Source of the DNA: Spirodela intermedia
Taxonomy: Eukaryota; Streptophyta; Magnoliopsida; Alismatales; Araceae
Direction: 5' to 3'
Assembly (NCBI GenBank): GCA_902729315.2
Contig: LR746268.1
Span: forward strand, 4,953,501 to 5,017,500
Length of the DNA stretch: 64,000 bases
The notes beneath the pieces are model-generated. The model saw only the letters and a list, made by a program, of their open reading frames with translations. It was not told where the DNA came from and ran no database searches. Both the position numbers and the translations under genes were made by a program. Below, in pieces: positions 47,400 through 58,992 of this stretch (its first letter is position 1; every line of letters starts with the position of its first letter).

Positions 47400-50300
47400 C
47401 CATATTTCTCTATTTTTTTTTCTCCTAGAACTCCAACTATTTCTTGAGGTCGTCACCTATCAAGGTACACATGAATATTTCATACAAAATCTGTGTTACT
47501 CTAAAAATGATCATATGATTCTACTATTATTGTGATCATTTTTTTTTCAGGAACCTTGTTCAATTTTAATTTATTCATCTCATCCTTATTATCACTTTAA
47601 AACATGACTAGCTCATCAAATTCAAATCATTTTATTCGCTGTTCATCAAGGCCTACAAATAACCCACTAAGAATTTTTAGGTTAAAATGATAATCTAACC
47701 AAAATAGATTATCATTTTCGACAGATAGGAAATCCATTCAACATAATATATCATTAAATTGATGAAATATTTGAAAATTCCTCTATTGAGCATCATGAAT
47801 TCATCAAAACCCATATGTTCTTCAATGGCATTAATACTTCAAAATTATTGTGTGCTTATTATCTCCCTAAATATGACTTTAAAACTCAAAACTTAGTTTA
47901 TTAATCTGTTTAAAATTGATGAAAAGAATTAGATGACTATCATTCATCAATACTAAATGTCAAATTTATCCAGTCTTTGCCTCTGAATTTTTTTGAATCT
48001 GTATATTTTGAATGACACATTTGTCACCGAAATTCAAAGAAACAAGTATCCCATTACATCTGAAATCGCCGCTAAGGCTTTGAATATTCTGAATGATGGA
48101 CTATCATACACTTCAAAGAATAGACACCATAAATTATATTATAGAAAATTAAACATCCTGGATTTACCATATTCATCTTATTAGGTTCGATGCTGCTAAT
48201 TGAAGTACTAAGAAGGAGTGGAGAGAGGGGCAAATTGGTTTCTTATATTTTCTAGTTTTCTTCTTATTTTGTTGTTATGTGTAAATGTGTTAACAAACAT
48301 TTTAATACAATCTATCAAGTTTCTATGTAAACTGAACTAAGATATTTTTTCTCATCAAGTAGTCACTCTAATCTCTCTCTCAAACTCGTAATGATGATAG
48401 ACGTAGATATTTTATATTGGTTCACTCTTCTTTGGGCATCTAGTACGAAAAGATCTAGTTTTTGAATTTCTACTATTTTTCTTCAAAAATATAATTGACC
48501 TTATGGGATCAACTCTCCTAACATAACTATTTGATCTCTATAGAAATCTCACCATTTGTGGGCAAATCTAGACTCTCAACACCACGTGCTTAAATCAACT
48601 TGCAGAGAACAATACTATTCTTAAGTTAACTCCTTTGTGTCTTAATCTTACCCTCTCTTTGCTCATCACCTAGGTTACCTTAGGGTATGATGAAAAGAGA
48701 ACCTTCAACTTAATTGTTTGATTTTTAGACTACCATAGTTGATAAAATAAGATAAAGTTTTAAATCTTTCTTTGAGATGCATAGTCATTTTATTGTAGAT
48801 GATTGAATACATCTACTTCTTGAGCTTGTGTGAATGATGCAGATGAAGGTTTCTTTGTTCAACATTAGCTTTGATTTATCTTCAATTTTTCCTTCTTATA
48901 CTCCATTGTATCTTTGTCATTTTGGAATTTGAAAATGATTATATGAATTTGAAAAACTTCATATTATTCTGTTATCACTCTAGTGACCTTCTACTACTTT
49001 TAGCTTCCAAGCTTTCTATTTTGATTGTCATCCACGATATCTTTTTTGGAAATATATAAATAATTGAAGAACATTTCATATTTCAAAGTCTTACTGAGAT
49101 TAGATTTTTTTACTTATCTTTAGTCCATGTCTTCTATTGATGAGTTATTGTCTAGGATTTGCATTCTTAACCTTCCATCATACTTCAGCTTAGATCTTTC
49201 AGTTCATAGATATGTTTTCCTTAATATTGTATGCAGATTTTTAATTAATCAATGAATATAAGTATCTTCAAGGTTGAACTAAGATAATATCGTTAAATTT
49301 GTTATTTTTTCTACAAACTTTGAAGACATGTTACTTTTTAGGGTACATGAGACAAACCTTGACTCATTCTGTGCTTCAAAATATGTAGGTTTTTCACACA
49401 TGATTATTAAATATTTTTTTAAAAGTTTCTTTGTTTAAATGTTTCGGTTGTGAAACATCATTGCACATGTTGACACAAGTTATGATACACATAGTTTAAA
49501 GATATTGTCTTGTATTATTTCAATACAAAATGATATCTACAAAGTGAAACCTCTTGGATTCATTGTTAGCCATAAGACATTGAATATCGTCAATGTCTAA
49601 TTTGAATATTTGTCATTAATATTTAACTCGTTATAAAATAATCATGATGCATATGAATGGTTTAATGAGTATTGAATAAATTATTCATAGATAATTTTTT
49701 CACTTATAAATATCAAAACCAAGGGCATTTATATATCTCAAAATTCAAAAATGTCTTTCAGATTTCAACTTATATTCTACTTGTTTGACATAATGCAGAA
49801 GAACAATTGACCACTACTGACCATTTGTTGACATATCACATCACTCTAGGTCAATCTATAAACCCAATTGATTTTATCCTTATGAGACTTAAATAATATA
49901 TTCTTAATTTTGCACTATTAGTCCCCCAAAGTGTAGTAGTCACATAACTTAAATACTATGATTTTCATATTTCCAAAGAAAAATGTACGTAGACCAATCT
50001 TTTCTGCCTTGAAATTTAAACTTATTAGATTCTCCTCAGCTCCTATGATCATTGTACTCCACTAACAATCATAGTCTGAGCTCGATCATTGTTGAAACAT
50101 TTGAGATATTTGTTGATCATTTTGTTTATATGGGAAAGAGGGATAAAAATTCAAGTCACATAAGTTAAAGGGAGCATAAGAGTGAAGATAGAGCTATGAG
50201 AAAGGGAGAACATTGTGAGAGGGTTGAAAACAAGAAGTTGATTATCGCACTTATGATATTCATGTCTTTTCATTTTTTTCTTATGTACTTTACCTATCAA

Positions 50301-50510
50301 AGTTGGTGTCTTTAATGTGTAGAATTAAATTAGATGTTTGAATTTTAAGCTATGCCACCTACAGTTCTGACATGAATAGTCCATTGCTGATGAAAATTAA
50401 ATTCTGAACAAGCAAACATTTATGATGATAACAATTGATGTATTTAATATCTCTACACTAGGAACGAATATTCATCTGATATTTGTGACCTGCTTATGTA
50501 ACTTTGTCAT
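47400..50510. other. AT-rich 3' body of inner element
   Basis: No protein domain readable. The stretch at about 47605-47680 begins with an ATG and a short Ser-rich frame that soon breaks. SIRE-type elements may carry an extra ORF at this place, but nothing here proves it. The segment at 48400-48860 is inverted relative to 44690-45030, so a further, oppositely oriented insertion is likely. Confidence 0.4.
48400..48860 (-). repeat. Inverted repeat arm B (LTR-like)
   Basis: Minus-strand counterpart of 44690-45030; similarity is patchy but runs over several hundred bases in the same order. Confidence 0.5.
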
Positions 50511-50524
50511 AAAAAAGGGTGAGA
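50511..50524 (+). other. Polypurine tract of inner element
   Basis: aaaaaagggtgaga lies directly before the 3' LTR, where second-strand synthesis is primed; it is close to the AAAAAGGGGGAGAT of SIRE-type copia elements. Confidence 0.75.
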
Positions 50525-50525
50525 T

Positions 50526-52028
50526 TATTAGAATATTAAAATCCACTATATTTTGATTGTTACAAATGAGTTTAACGATAAATTAAAAGATCAAATTATG
50601 TTTAGTTTAGAATATGAAGATAAGAGATTAAACATAATATGTTTTAGTATATCTCCAAATAACATTAGTAAAAGGTGTTAGATAAGAACTTACAAAGTAT
50701 ACTCGTGATGCATGATGCTAAACGACCTAATCTAATTGATTGTAACATGAAGAGCTATTATTTTTAATATTAATGATAAAATTATAGTATCAATAGAAAC
50801 TATCACAATAAGAAAAATGGTGATAAATGCAGTCAAATCAATGAGATTTCATAAAGAAAAATATAGATATCAAAATCTTACTCAATTGTCTATGAACTTA
50901 TGATTTCAGATCATAAGTTTTAAAATATTTTGACTTCAAATTAGCAGGGCGTATTCAAATTGTATATTTATGTTAAACAAGATTTTTCAAATATTACCAA
51001 ATCTATACTAAAAATCATGTTTATTATCTAAATCATTGAAATTGTGATTTAATATACTATAATTATGGGTGAAAATATTTTCTTAGACATTACATTTTTT
51101 TGGGATGATTCACATTAGTTTTGAGTGCTTTTCATGGTTTTAATGATAAATGATTTTATGAGTTTCACTCTCATGTTATTGGATTCTTAATGGACTAACA
51201 CAAGCCAAATACAATTTTGATGTGAATGCTATGTGGTAAAAGATTTCACCGAAGGAGATCCGGAGTATTTAAAATGAAATATTGTATTCTCAAGAGTTTA
51301 AATTATCATAGTTTAGAAAAAATAGTAAGTGAAAAATTATAGAGATCTGGAAAGATTTTCTTCGTATGAAAATTGGTTATAAATTCAACTATTTTCCAAC
51401 AAGTAAAACTTAATATATGCAAAGTCATTAACTTAAGGAGAGGAACCAAAACATTGAAAGATCATCCTCACCTTATTTGAAGCTTGAAAAGCCTTCAATC
51501 CACAGTGAGCAAGCTGACAAGAAGAGGACAATGACTTTAAGTCATCAATTATCATCTTTTTCATTAAGATTCGAAAAAGAGTCAAATTCCACATCATCTC
51601 TAAAACAATTTCCGTGATGAAATCATTTCATATTAGTTGTGGGATAAAATTTTGATCAAAATATTATTTGATATTTTTGGGAGTTATTTCTTTAAACAGT
51701 TGTTGGCCTCCTAGAGTTATGAATCTAGAAAGAGATTTCAAGATAAAATTCTATGAGAGGTGAGCCCTATAATCAGTTGTATATGATCAAACAATCATAA
51801 TTAGTGGAACCCAAGAACAAAGCTGTTGTTAGAGAGTAGACATAGTCAATGTACTAAACCATTATAAAATCTCTTAGTATTACAATCACTAACCTATAGA
51901 TACTACATGAAATTTATAGAAAAGGAGAAGGTAGAATAAACATCATAGATCTTTGAGAAGAATTCTTAAAACTGAATCAATTCAACACTCCCCTCTTTCT
52001 TGATTCTAGTGTGGGCCAAAACCTAATA
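50526..52028 (+). repeat. 3' LTR of inner element
   Basis: 1503 bp, uninterrupted. It begins tattagaatattaaaat and ends ccaaaacctaata. It shares with the 5' LTR the actcgtg...catgatgctaaac block (50701-50723), the catgttattg block and the ccctataatcag...caattcaacact...gtgtgggcc tail. Confidence 0.85.
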
Positions 52029-53200
52029 GTATATGTAGAACATGTATGTGGTTCTAAAATTTTAAATCATCTCAATTATGTCTTTAGACTTAAGAAAGGC
52101 TTATATGGATTAAAGAAAGTTCTAATTTGGTATAAGAAATTATGTCTGTTTATATTAAAAAATAATTCCAAAAGAGTAAATGTAAACAAAACTTTATTTA
52201 TAAAATATAAGAAAAATAATATTTTGACTGTGTAAATATATATTGATGATATTAAATTTGTAACAAGTGATGGAACTTTATGTGAATTCTCCTTATTTAT
52301 GAAACAGAAACTTGAGATGAATATGATGAGGGAGTAAAATTTCTTTAATGGGTTGAAAATCAAACAATTATCAAATAAAATTTTCATATCTCACAAAAAG
52401 TATACATGATAAGTACTTGAGAAATAAGAAATGAAAGGTTTGAAGTCTAAAAGAACTCATATGGGTACAAATTCTAAATTATACTCCATATGAAAACATA
52501 AAATATATAAATAGAAAATTATACAAGTGAATGATTGGATCTTTTGTTGTATCTAACTTCTAATTGACCTGATCTTTTGTTTAGTATGTACTTATGTGGA
52601 AGATATCAAAGCAATCTAAAACAATCACACCTCACAACTATTAATTTTTTTAGATACTTAACTGAAATAGACCACTTAGGTATAGGTATCCCAAAAATCA
52701 AGATTTGAACCTTTTAAGATGCTGTAATTCTAATTTTCTGGATGTGGAATTGATAAAAAGAGTATAAGTGGATCATGTTTAGTTTTAGGTGGATACTTAA
52801 TTCATCATAATTTAAAAAATTAAAATTCTATTACATTATCCATGAATGAAGGTGAATATGTATCAATTGGAAGTTATTTTTCACAAATATTTCAGGTTGA
52901 ATATCAATTAGAGGACTATTGATTGTAATTAAAAAAGATACTTATGTATTGTGGCAATACATACTATAAACTTGGTAAAAACAATTGATCATACACTCTT
53001 AGATTAAAGTAGATTTAAATTAGACATCATTTTATCAGAGATTACATACAAAAAAAGGCATTATTGAACTTCATTATGACATCAAAACAATTAGTTGATA
53101 TTTTTATAAAACTTCTTTCAAAAGAGAGCTTTAATTCAAGTCTACATGAACTTGGAATGTGGAATTGTATGATTTCAGTTTTAATAAATATAAAAATACT
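52029..53200 (+). mobile_element. Ty1/copia remnant, right half (outer element): RT and RNase H
   Basis: Starts with the right target duplication (gtata, 52029-52033) and at once continues the outer reverse transcriptase: YVEHVCG, then VFRLKKGLYGLKK, then the catalytic YIDDI at about 52240-52254 just after a stop. Later come FFNGLKIKQLSNKIFISHKKYT and, at about 53075-53165, RNase H end sequence (KQLVDIFIKLLSKESFN, LHELGMWN). Stops and frameshifts are frequent. The frame on the left side (ending at 37592) and here is the same once one copy of the duplication is discounted. Confidence 0.88.
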
Positions 53201-56200
53201 AAATTTATCATGAATATATCGTAACTTGTTTTTATTATAATTTTTCATAATTTTATAAATCTAAATTGTCATTAATATGTATAGACATTTATATCAACAT
53301 ATATGATCAAAACTAAAGGACTGCACAACATATTAAATGTTGCTTTATAATTTAGAACAATAAATATTTTGTATTTACCCTCCTTCGATAAAAGGGTCAA
53401 AAGGTATATATTTCGAACTCATTCAAGCCATCATGTTCTTTTTCCTGCCCACTCCAAAAAACCCATTTTCCTTCTTCGATCAAGATCAACCCAAGAATCA
53501 TTCGAGTGAAGTTGAAATCAAGTTACACTAGTTCTTCTTTTACAATGGAAATTAAGTATAATTTCATATATTTACACATTTACATCACATTTTGGTCAAT
53601 TTCTCTTTTTCGTATACCCTAAAACCAGCAATGGTTAATACTTGTCAATCTACGTTTTTTTGTCAAACCCTCAAATATTCACAAATGTCTAAACATTTCC
53701 AAGAAGGATAAAGACAGAGGAAATAATTATTGATTAATCTCTTGAAGAAGATTATCCTTCCACCAACTTTGAATAGTAACATATTTCTAATCCAATGCTC
53801 AAGTTTAAAATTTAAGTCTAAAATGACCCTCACATTTTAAGGCCTCCCATGACCAACATCAAAATTATGCTTGCTGAAGTCCTCATCACTTTTCCTTATG
53901 TTGTCACACTCGAAAGAACAACTTTCGTCAATTATGCTGTCTCCTCTCTTGATAAAGGTTAAAACACATTTATTCTTTGTCACCTTAGACTTATATGATG
54001 ATTAGCTTGAGTCTCTCACCTAAAAACATTGAACTTGAACCAGCAGTGATTGGCGATGTTCATCCATCCACTAAACCATCATCTCATAAACTGTCCAAAG
54101 CTTATTTCCTATCTATTGATTTTGAGATAAAATTTTAGACATCATTTAAGAATCAAAAAGTACTTAAATGCAACTTTACTACTTTCATTAGTTTAACCTT
54201 TTTGATATGTAAAAAATCAGTCTAAAAATCAATTTTGATGTTGTTGAAATTAGACATCTTGTTTCCAAACTCATTCTATTATATCATGATTTTTTTAAAA
54301 GAAAATAATTTAGTTTTACTGTTGAAAAACTAAATTCTATCCTTAAAATCCCCTCTGACCTTGAATTAATGGTTTAGATACTGATAGTCAACACATTTCT
54401 TATTTCCTTAATCGAGATGTCAAATACAAATGTGTACAATACTAAATTTGTCCACCTTTCCTTGTCATGTAGACATTTGTATTTCATTATTAGTTATTTA
54501 TTCTTACACAAGAGTGGTGCTCATGATAGGATTTTAGAGAATTCCACATTCTTACTTCATTATATTTTAGAAGATATTTCTGTCAACTTTTGTGTCTAAT
54601 ATTTTTAGATCATATGAAAACTGTCATTAAATATAATATGATACTACCACTAGGAATCATCATCACATAGTCTTATACATGTTCACATAAACTTTTCTGA
54701 GGAAGAATTATTTAGCTGTTACCCCATACAAATCCACTTTCCTACTTATGTATTACATCTTGAACGATGATTAGTAGATCAATTGGCCATCTACCTCCAC
54801 TACTTTCTTATCTTCTACCTCCTATACTCTCACCCTTGAGATCATTTACCTTTTGTTGAGAAGTTCAATAAAACATTGATTGTTTAAAGCAATGAATCAA
54901 GTTATTAGAAGAAGGGCTGTTGGAAATTAAAGAAAATGTCTCATACATTAATTTTTTCCGTTGATTTTTAATCACATGTAGATTTTCTCATCATTGATTC
55001 TTTTCAATCTTTTTGAACCTATAAAAAGGAGGAGAAAATTTTACACTAATAAAATTGAATGAATACATGGATTTAAGGAGAGCACTCATTAAGGGATAGA
55101 TCATGACTATGCTGAACGATGAATATTGAAGTTTTTATATGTGAGTGACATTCTAAATTTCTTGTTTAAATATATCTTCTCGTTATGATCAAATTGAACA
55201 AATATTTGATCTTCATGATACTATATCAATATTATATACTTGAATAAATTTCTCAATGATTTTTTAAGTATAAAAATGAGGAATTTTTTTGTGTATATTA
55301 AATCATCAATAAAATGAGAAAAATGATATATTCAAATTTAAAAATGAACATCTTGATGATGACATGTGAACTACTTATATAAACAAAAAATGAAGAAAAC
55401 TTGATGATTTGGATTGAAGTGGATATTCAAATGTTATCCATCAAATTAGGAAATTCTATTTCAAATTTGAATGATAATGACCTTTGGAATAAGAGGATTA
55501 AAAATTTGAAGGTTCAAACAATGTTACCGTGCATTCCAGAAAATGATAAGTTTTTTAACAGAGTTTTTGAATATTGTAGACCCGATAAAATAGAGAAATC
55601 AGTACAAGACTAAGGCTTATAGGAGAAGAGTTCTGAATTGAAAACTGATTGAACACATGAATATTCAATGCCCACAATGAAGCTTTTCTTGCCTCATGCA
55701 TCAACAATGAAAAAAAAGGTTGTATCTTATTCATCAGTTGATTATGGTAAATAATCAATTGAACCATGACAAGTTTTATCCTCCATCAGACCATAAGGTA
55801 ATCTTTTAGTGAGAGGAGAGTATTTTTGGTGAAGTCATGGGGTGTTGCAATTTATATTTGGCTTGAGAGAGGATGTGTCTCTAAGAGGACAAACTTGAGT
55901 TGTTTTGGTGGCTAATTTCATAAATATCAATGTGTTTTTCTAAAGAGAATAAGTGAAGACTAGAGGGAAGTTCCATTTAGGATTAGAAGTAGCTAGGTAA
56001 GGAACAAATCCATATAAAAAGTTTCATGTTCTTGGTGAGAGAGTGCTGAGTGATTTTCCTATAACACATGTGTTGACACATCTATTGACACATAAACATG
56101 TTTGACTTAAATTGAAAAATCAGTAAAAATACTAGAAACTTCAATTCACCCCCTTCCTTCACATATCTCAATAATTTCATCAACTTGAACTCTCAAGCAA

Positions 56201-56690
56201 AGGAAGTTTCAATGAGCTGTTTGTAGGTTAGATTAAGTTAGTTTGAATTTCAACCTAGGAGAGTAAGAAGAGATGATTTTATTACCCCTTTGGTTTGTTA
56301 CTTGAGAAAATAATTCGTTTATGTTATTTTTTTTTATCAAATTCAAAAGCTATATGTTAATTCTTTCTTTAATTATTTCTAAATTAATTGGAGAACTTGA
56401 TAACTAAAATTATCATGATATCATTTTTCTTATATATTGACGAGAGTTTCTCTTCGAAGTTGGTGGCCTAAGTTGGTCGAAAACCCAGCCTAATCTGACT
56501 TGTCAACTCCAAGCAGATCTTGAAGGCATCTAATAATGGAAATCAGATTCAATCACATCTATGTTCAATGATGGCGAAATCATATATTTATATTGCCAGA
56601 AGTCATACTGATATTTGATACAATTTTTAATATAAGTATCGGGTGAGATTTTTATTAATAAACAATTTACCGGTCGGAATGATTCTAAAT
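53201..56690. other. AT-rich tail, probable outer-element 3' remains
   Basis: No domain recognised. The cttcaattcacccccttcc at about 56140 resembles the C-rich stretch found near LTR ends in copia elements, so the outer 3' LTR may lie near 55700-56250, but I could not find its 5' partner. Frames of 60-70 codons are unconvincing. Confidence 0.4.
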
Positions 56691-57240
56691 ACACGCTTCC
56701 ATGCATGTGAAGGGAGAATCGATCTCGAGCTGGAAGAAGTCACGTCTCAGCGACCCAACTCTTCTCTCCCAATATTCTTCATGGATTAGTCGGCGGGGTT
56801 TGGGATGCTCATCAAGTCCCACTATCCCGAGAAAGAAAAGGAGTGGCCTTTTTCAGCCAGATGGTATTCATACAGACGAGGATTTCCCGACCCTGCAACA
56901 GTGCGGATCTCGTCGCTGAAGAGGACGACCTGGACCCGCTAGTTCTCTCTAGGGCTGACCAAAGCGAGAAGCTCCCTCCGTACCTCCCTCCCTCTTTAGC
57001 CTCAGTCCATGCATACGAGCTTATCCAATGAAGAGGCCTGTACTCGGCATTGGTGCCCCATCGCGTCACCCCGTACTAGGAGGGTCGTTCGAACGATTCG
57101 GAGAATCGGCCATGATCCGTCGCCGGAGGAACCGGCGGTCGGTACTAGCTTTCCTGGGTTTGGAGGATGTCAAAACCATTATCAATGGAGAAATTGCTTT
57201 GCCTTTGGCTAGAAATGTAGCAGACAATTTTTCTTACTGA
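56690..57240. other. Base-composition island, origin unknown
   Basis: Sharp change from AT-rich repeat to roughly balanced composition with overlapping open frames on both strands. A plus-strand frame (57028-57240, 70 codons) begins MKRPVLGIGAPSRHP and ends in NVADNFSY. The texture recalls organelle-derived DNA, but I cannot identify a mitochondrial or plastid gene. Confidence 0.3.
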
Positions 57241-58332
57241 AATGAAAAGTTTCTATCTAAAAACAGATATTATTTGCGATTAACATTCAAATTCAAGGAC
57301 GATGAATTCGATCTATTAAGTAGAACCGAAACAGACCCTCTTACGAGAAGGGCATACTTTTCCAACCGGATGCTCTATTGTGAACCTACATGAAACTACA
57401 GCTTAACAGTTATAAAATTGGTTTCTGCATCATAGCATACAATCTGAAGCGACCTGACTGACTTAATTTTTTTTCCATGACTATTAGACTGATAGTACAG
57501 CGTCACTTTCCCACTATTCGAAGGCATAAAATTATTTCAGATGTTTGTGCCCATCATGCAATTAGTGATCGTTTCTCGTTCCAACTGGTCTTGTTCCATG
57601 GGAATAATGATACACACAGGGTTTTCGTTCCAACGTCTTCCACAGGGCTGCGGGAGGCCGTGCGTCTGTCGATAAGAACCATGAAGTTCGTGCCATTTAA
57701 TGATGCGTGGTGACCAATGATAAGGCCATTTCTGTATTTTGGCATCGGTAGAGCAGTTATTGACCTGTGGGTTCTTGATCAGTAGTAACCTGGCCAGGTC
57801 TGACCATCACTGTCTTCCCCACGCGTGGGTCTCCATGTTGACAGGGAAGCACATCTCCCTCGTATAGACAGGAAAAAGGCGCTGCTTTTACACCCCCCCC
57901 CCCACTGTGAGGAGAAAACAACACCTCGCGGCAGCGAAAGGGTCCCACGTCTCTTCTCAGAGGCCGTCGGATGGGCATCGTATGACTGACGGTGTGCCAC
58001 CGTTATTCACTGTTCTAGGCTACAAGAGTGAGGAGTGAAGAAGAAGAGGGATCTAACATTGTTTCCAAGTGTGGGAGAGACGGGCATGGTCCCCGAGGGC
58101 CCTAGTGCCGTTGCGTCACTCTTGTCACCTTTGTCTGACTGTGAAAGCCACCGCGCTTGTTCTGTTATCGCTGGAGGAGGTTTCATGAAGGGGAATCTCC
58201 ATCCCTCTTCGTTTACCATCGCTGGTTATACATAGAAAGGAAACACTTCTAAGCTTTATTATCTCTGCCCATCGTCCGTCCCACCTCCATCCGTTCCTCC
58301 TAACTTCTTCGAGGGCAGGCAGAGGCTGTGAC
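57241..58332. other. Upstream region of MADS-box gene
   Basis: Mixed composition; contains a C12 homopolymer at about 57893-57904. No clear TATA box near the gene. No other gene seen. Confidence 0.5.
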
Positions 58333-58938
58333 ATGGGTAGGGGGAAGGTGCAGCTGAAGAGGATTGAGAACACTACCAACAGACAGATCACCTTCTCTAA
58401 GCGCCGGAATGGTCTGCTGAAAAAGGCCTGCGAGCTCTCTATCCTGTGCGAGGTGGAGGTGGGGCTTCTCATCTTCTCCGCCACCGGCAAGTTGTACCAA
58501 TACTCGAGCCACGAGTCAGTAAACATGTCAAACCCTGGTTTAACATCTCCAGATTCTTCACTTCTCTCTCTCTTTCTCCCTCCTTCCCTCGATCTACATA
58601 TGTCTCTGCCGATACATCCATCCGCATATTTATCCATCTAAACATATATATGTATATAATTATACATATGTGAGTATGCTTATATGTTATCTAACCATTT
58701 ATATTTTTTGTCGTACCACGTATGCACGAAGGTATTCTTTCAATGTACTCTTGATTTCCTTTTCAATCTAAGTTATAGATCCGACCATTTAAGTTTTTCT
58801 ACCTCTTTCGACTTAACGTTCTATCCTTTTGGATTAGCTGTAATCGCGCATATGAAATATCTTGACATATAGATGGAAACACATACACATAGATAGAGAA
58901 GTAGATAGATAGATAGCAAGCGAGCGTGCGAGCGAGAG

Positions 58939-58992
<54 letters not shown>

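Larger units (their letters stand above)
42760..47400. mobile_element. LTR-like GC-richer material nested in inner element
   Basis: Two blocks, around 43590-44050 and 45950-47140, stand out from the AT-rich surroundings by much higher GC. Each ends in a comparable junction: a GC-rich core with ggctggcgggtc or ggctggctggcaggtc, then ctccc and a T-rich ATTTTATTTT stretch, at about 43995 and 47112, 3.1 kb apart. This suggests two related copies, perhaps LTRs of a small non-autonomous element. The second block also contains tagtcccacatcg (46890-46902). No protein domain was recognised. Confidence 0.4.
37593..52028 (+). mobile_element. Nested copia-type LTR retrotransposon (inner element)
   Basis: A 14.4-kb insertion bounded by two diverged direct LTRs (37593-40157 and 50526-52028), with a primer-binding site after the first and a polypurine tract before the second, and a 5-bp target duplication. 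It interrupts the reverse transcriptase of an older copia element. The body holds gag and pre-integrase remnants (40.5-42.7 kb) and then a large stretch with foreign-looking GC-richer DNA. I found no reverse transcriptase of its own, so it is deleted or non-autonomous. The LTR length (about 1.5 kb without the later insertion), the aaaaaagggtgag tract and the tRNA-Met-like binding site recall the SIRE/Maximus lineage; that assignment is inference. Confidence 0.85.

Noticed and set aside
52076-52387. 103-codon minus-strand frame
   Set aside because: It is antisense to the outer copia reverse transcriptase, which is clearly readable on the plus strand.
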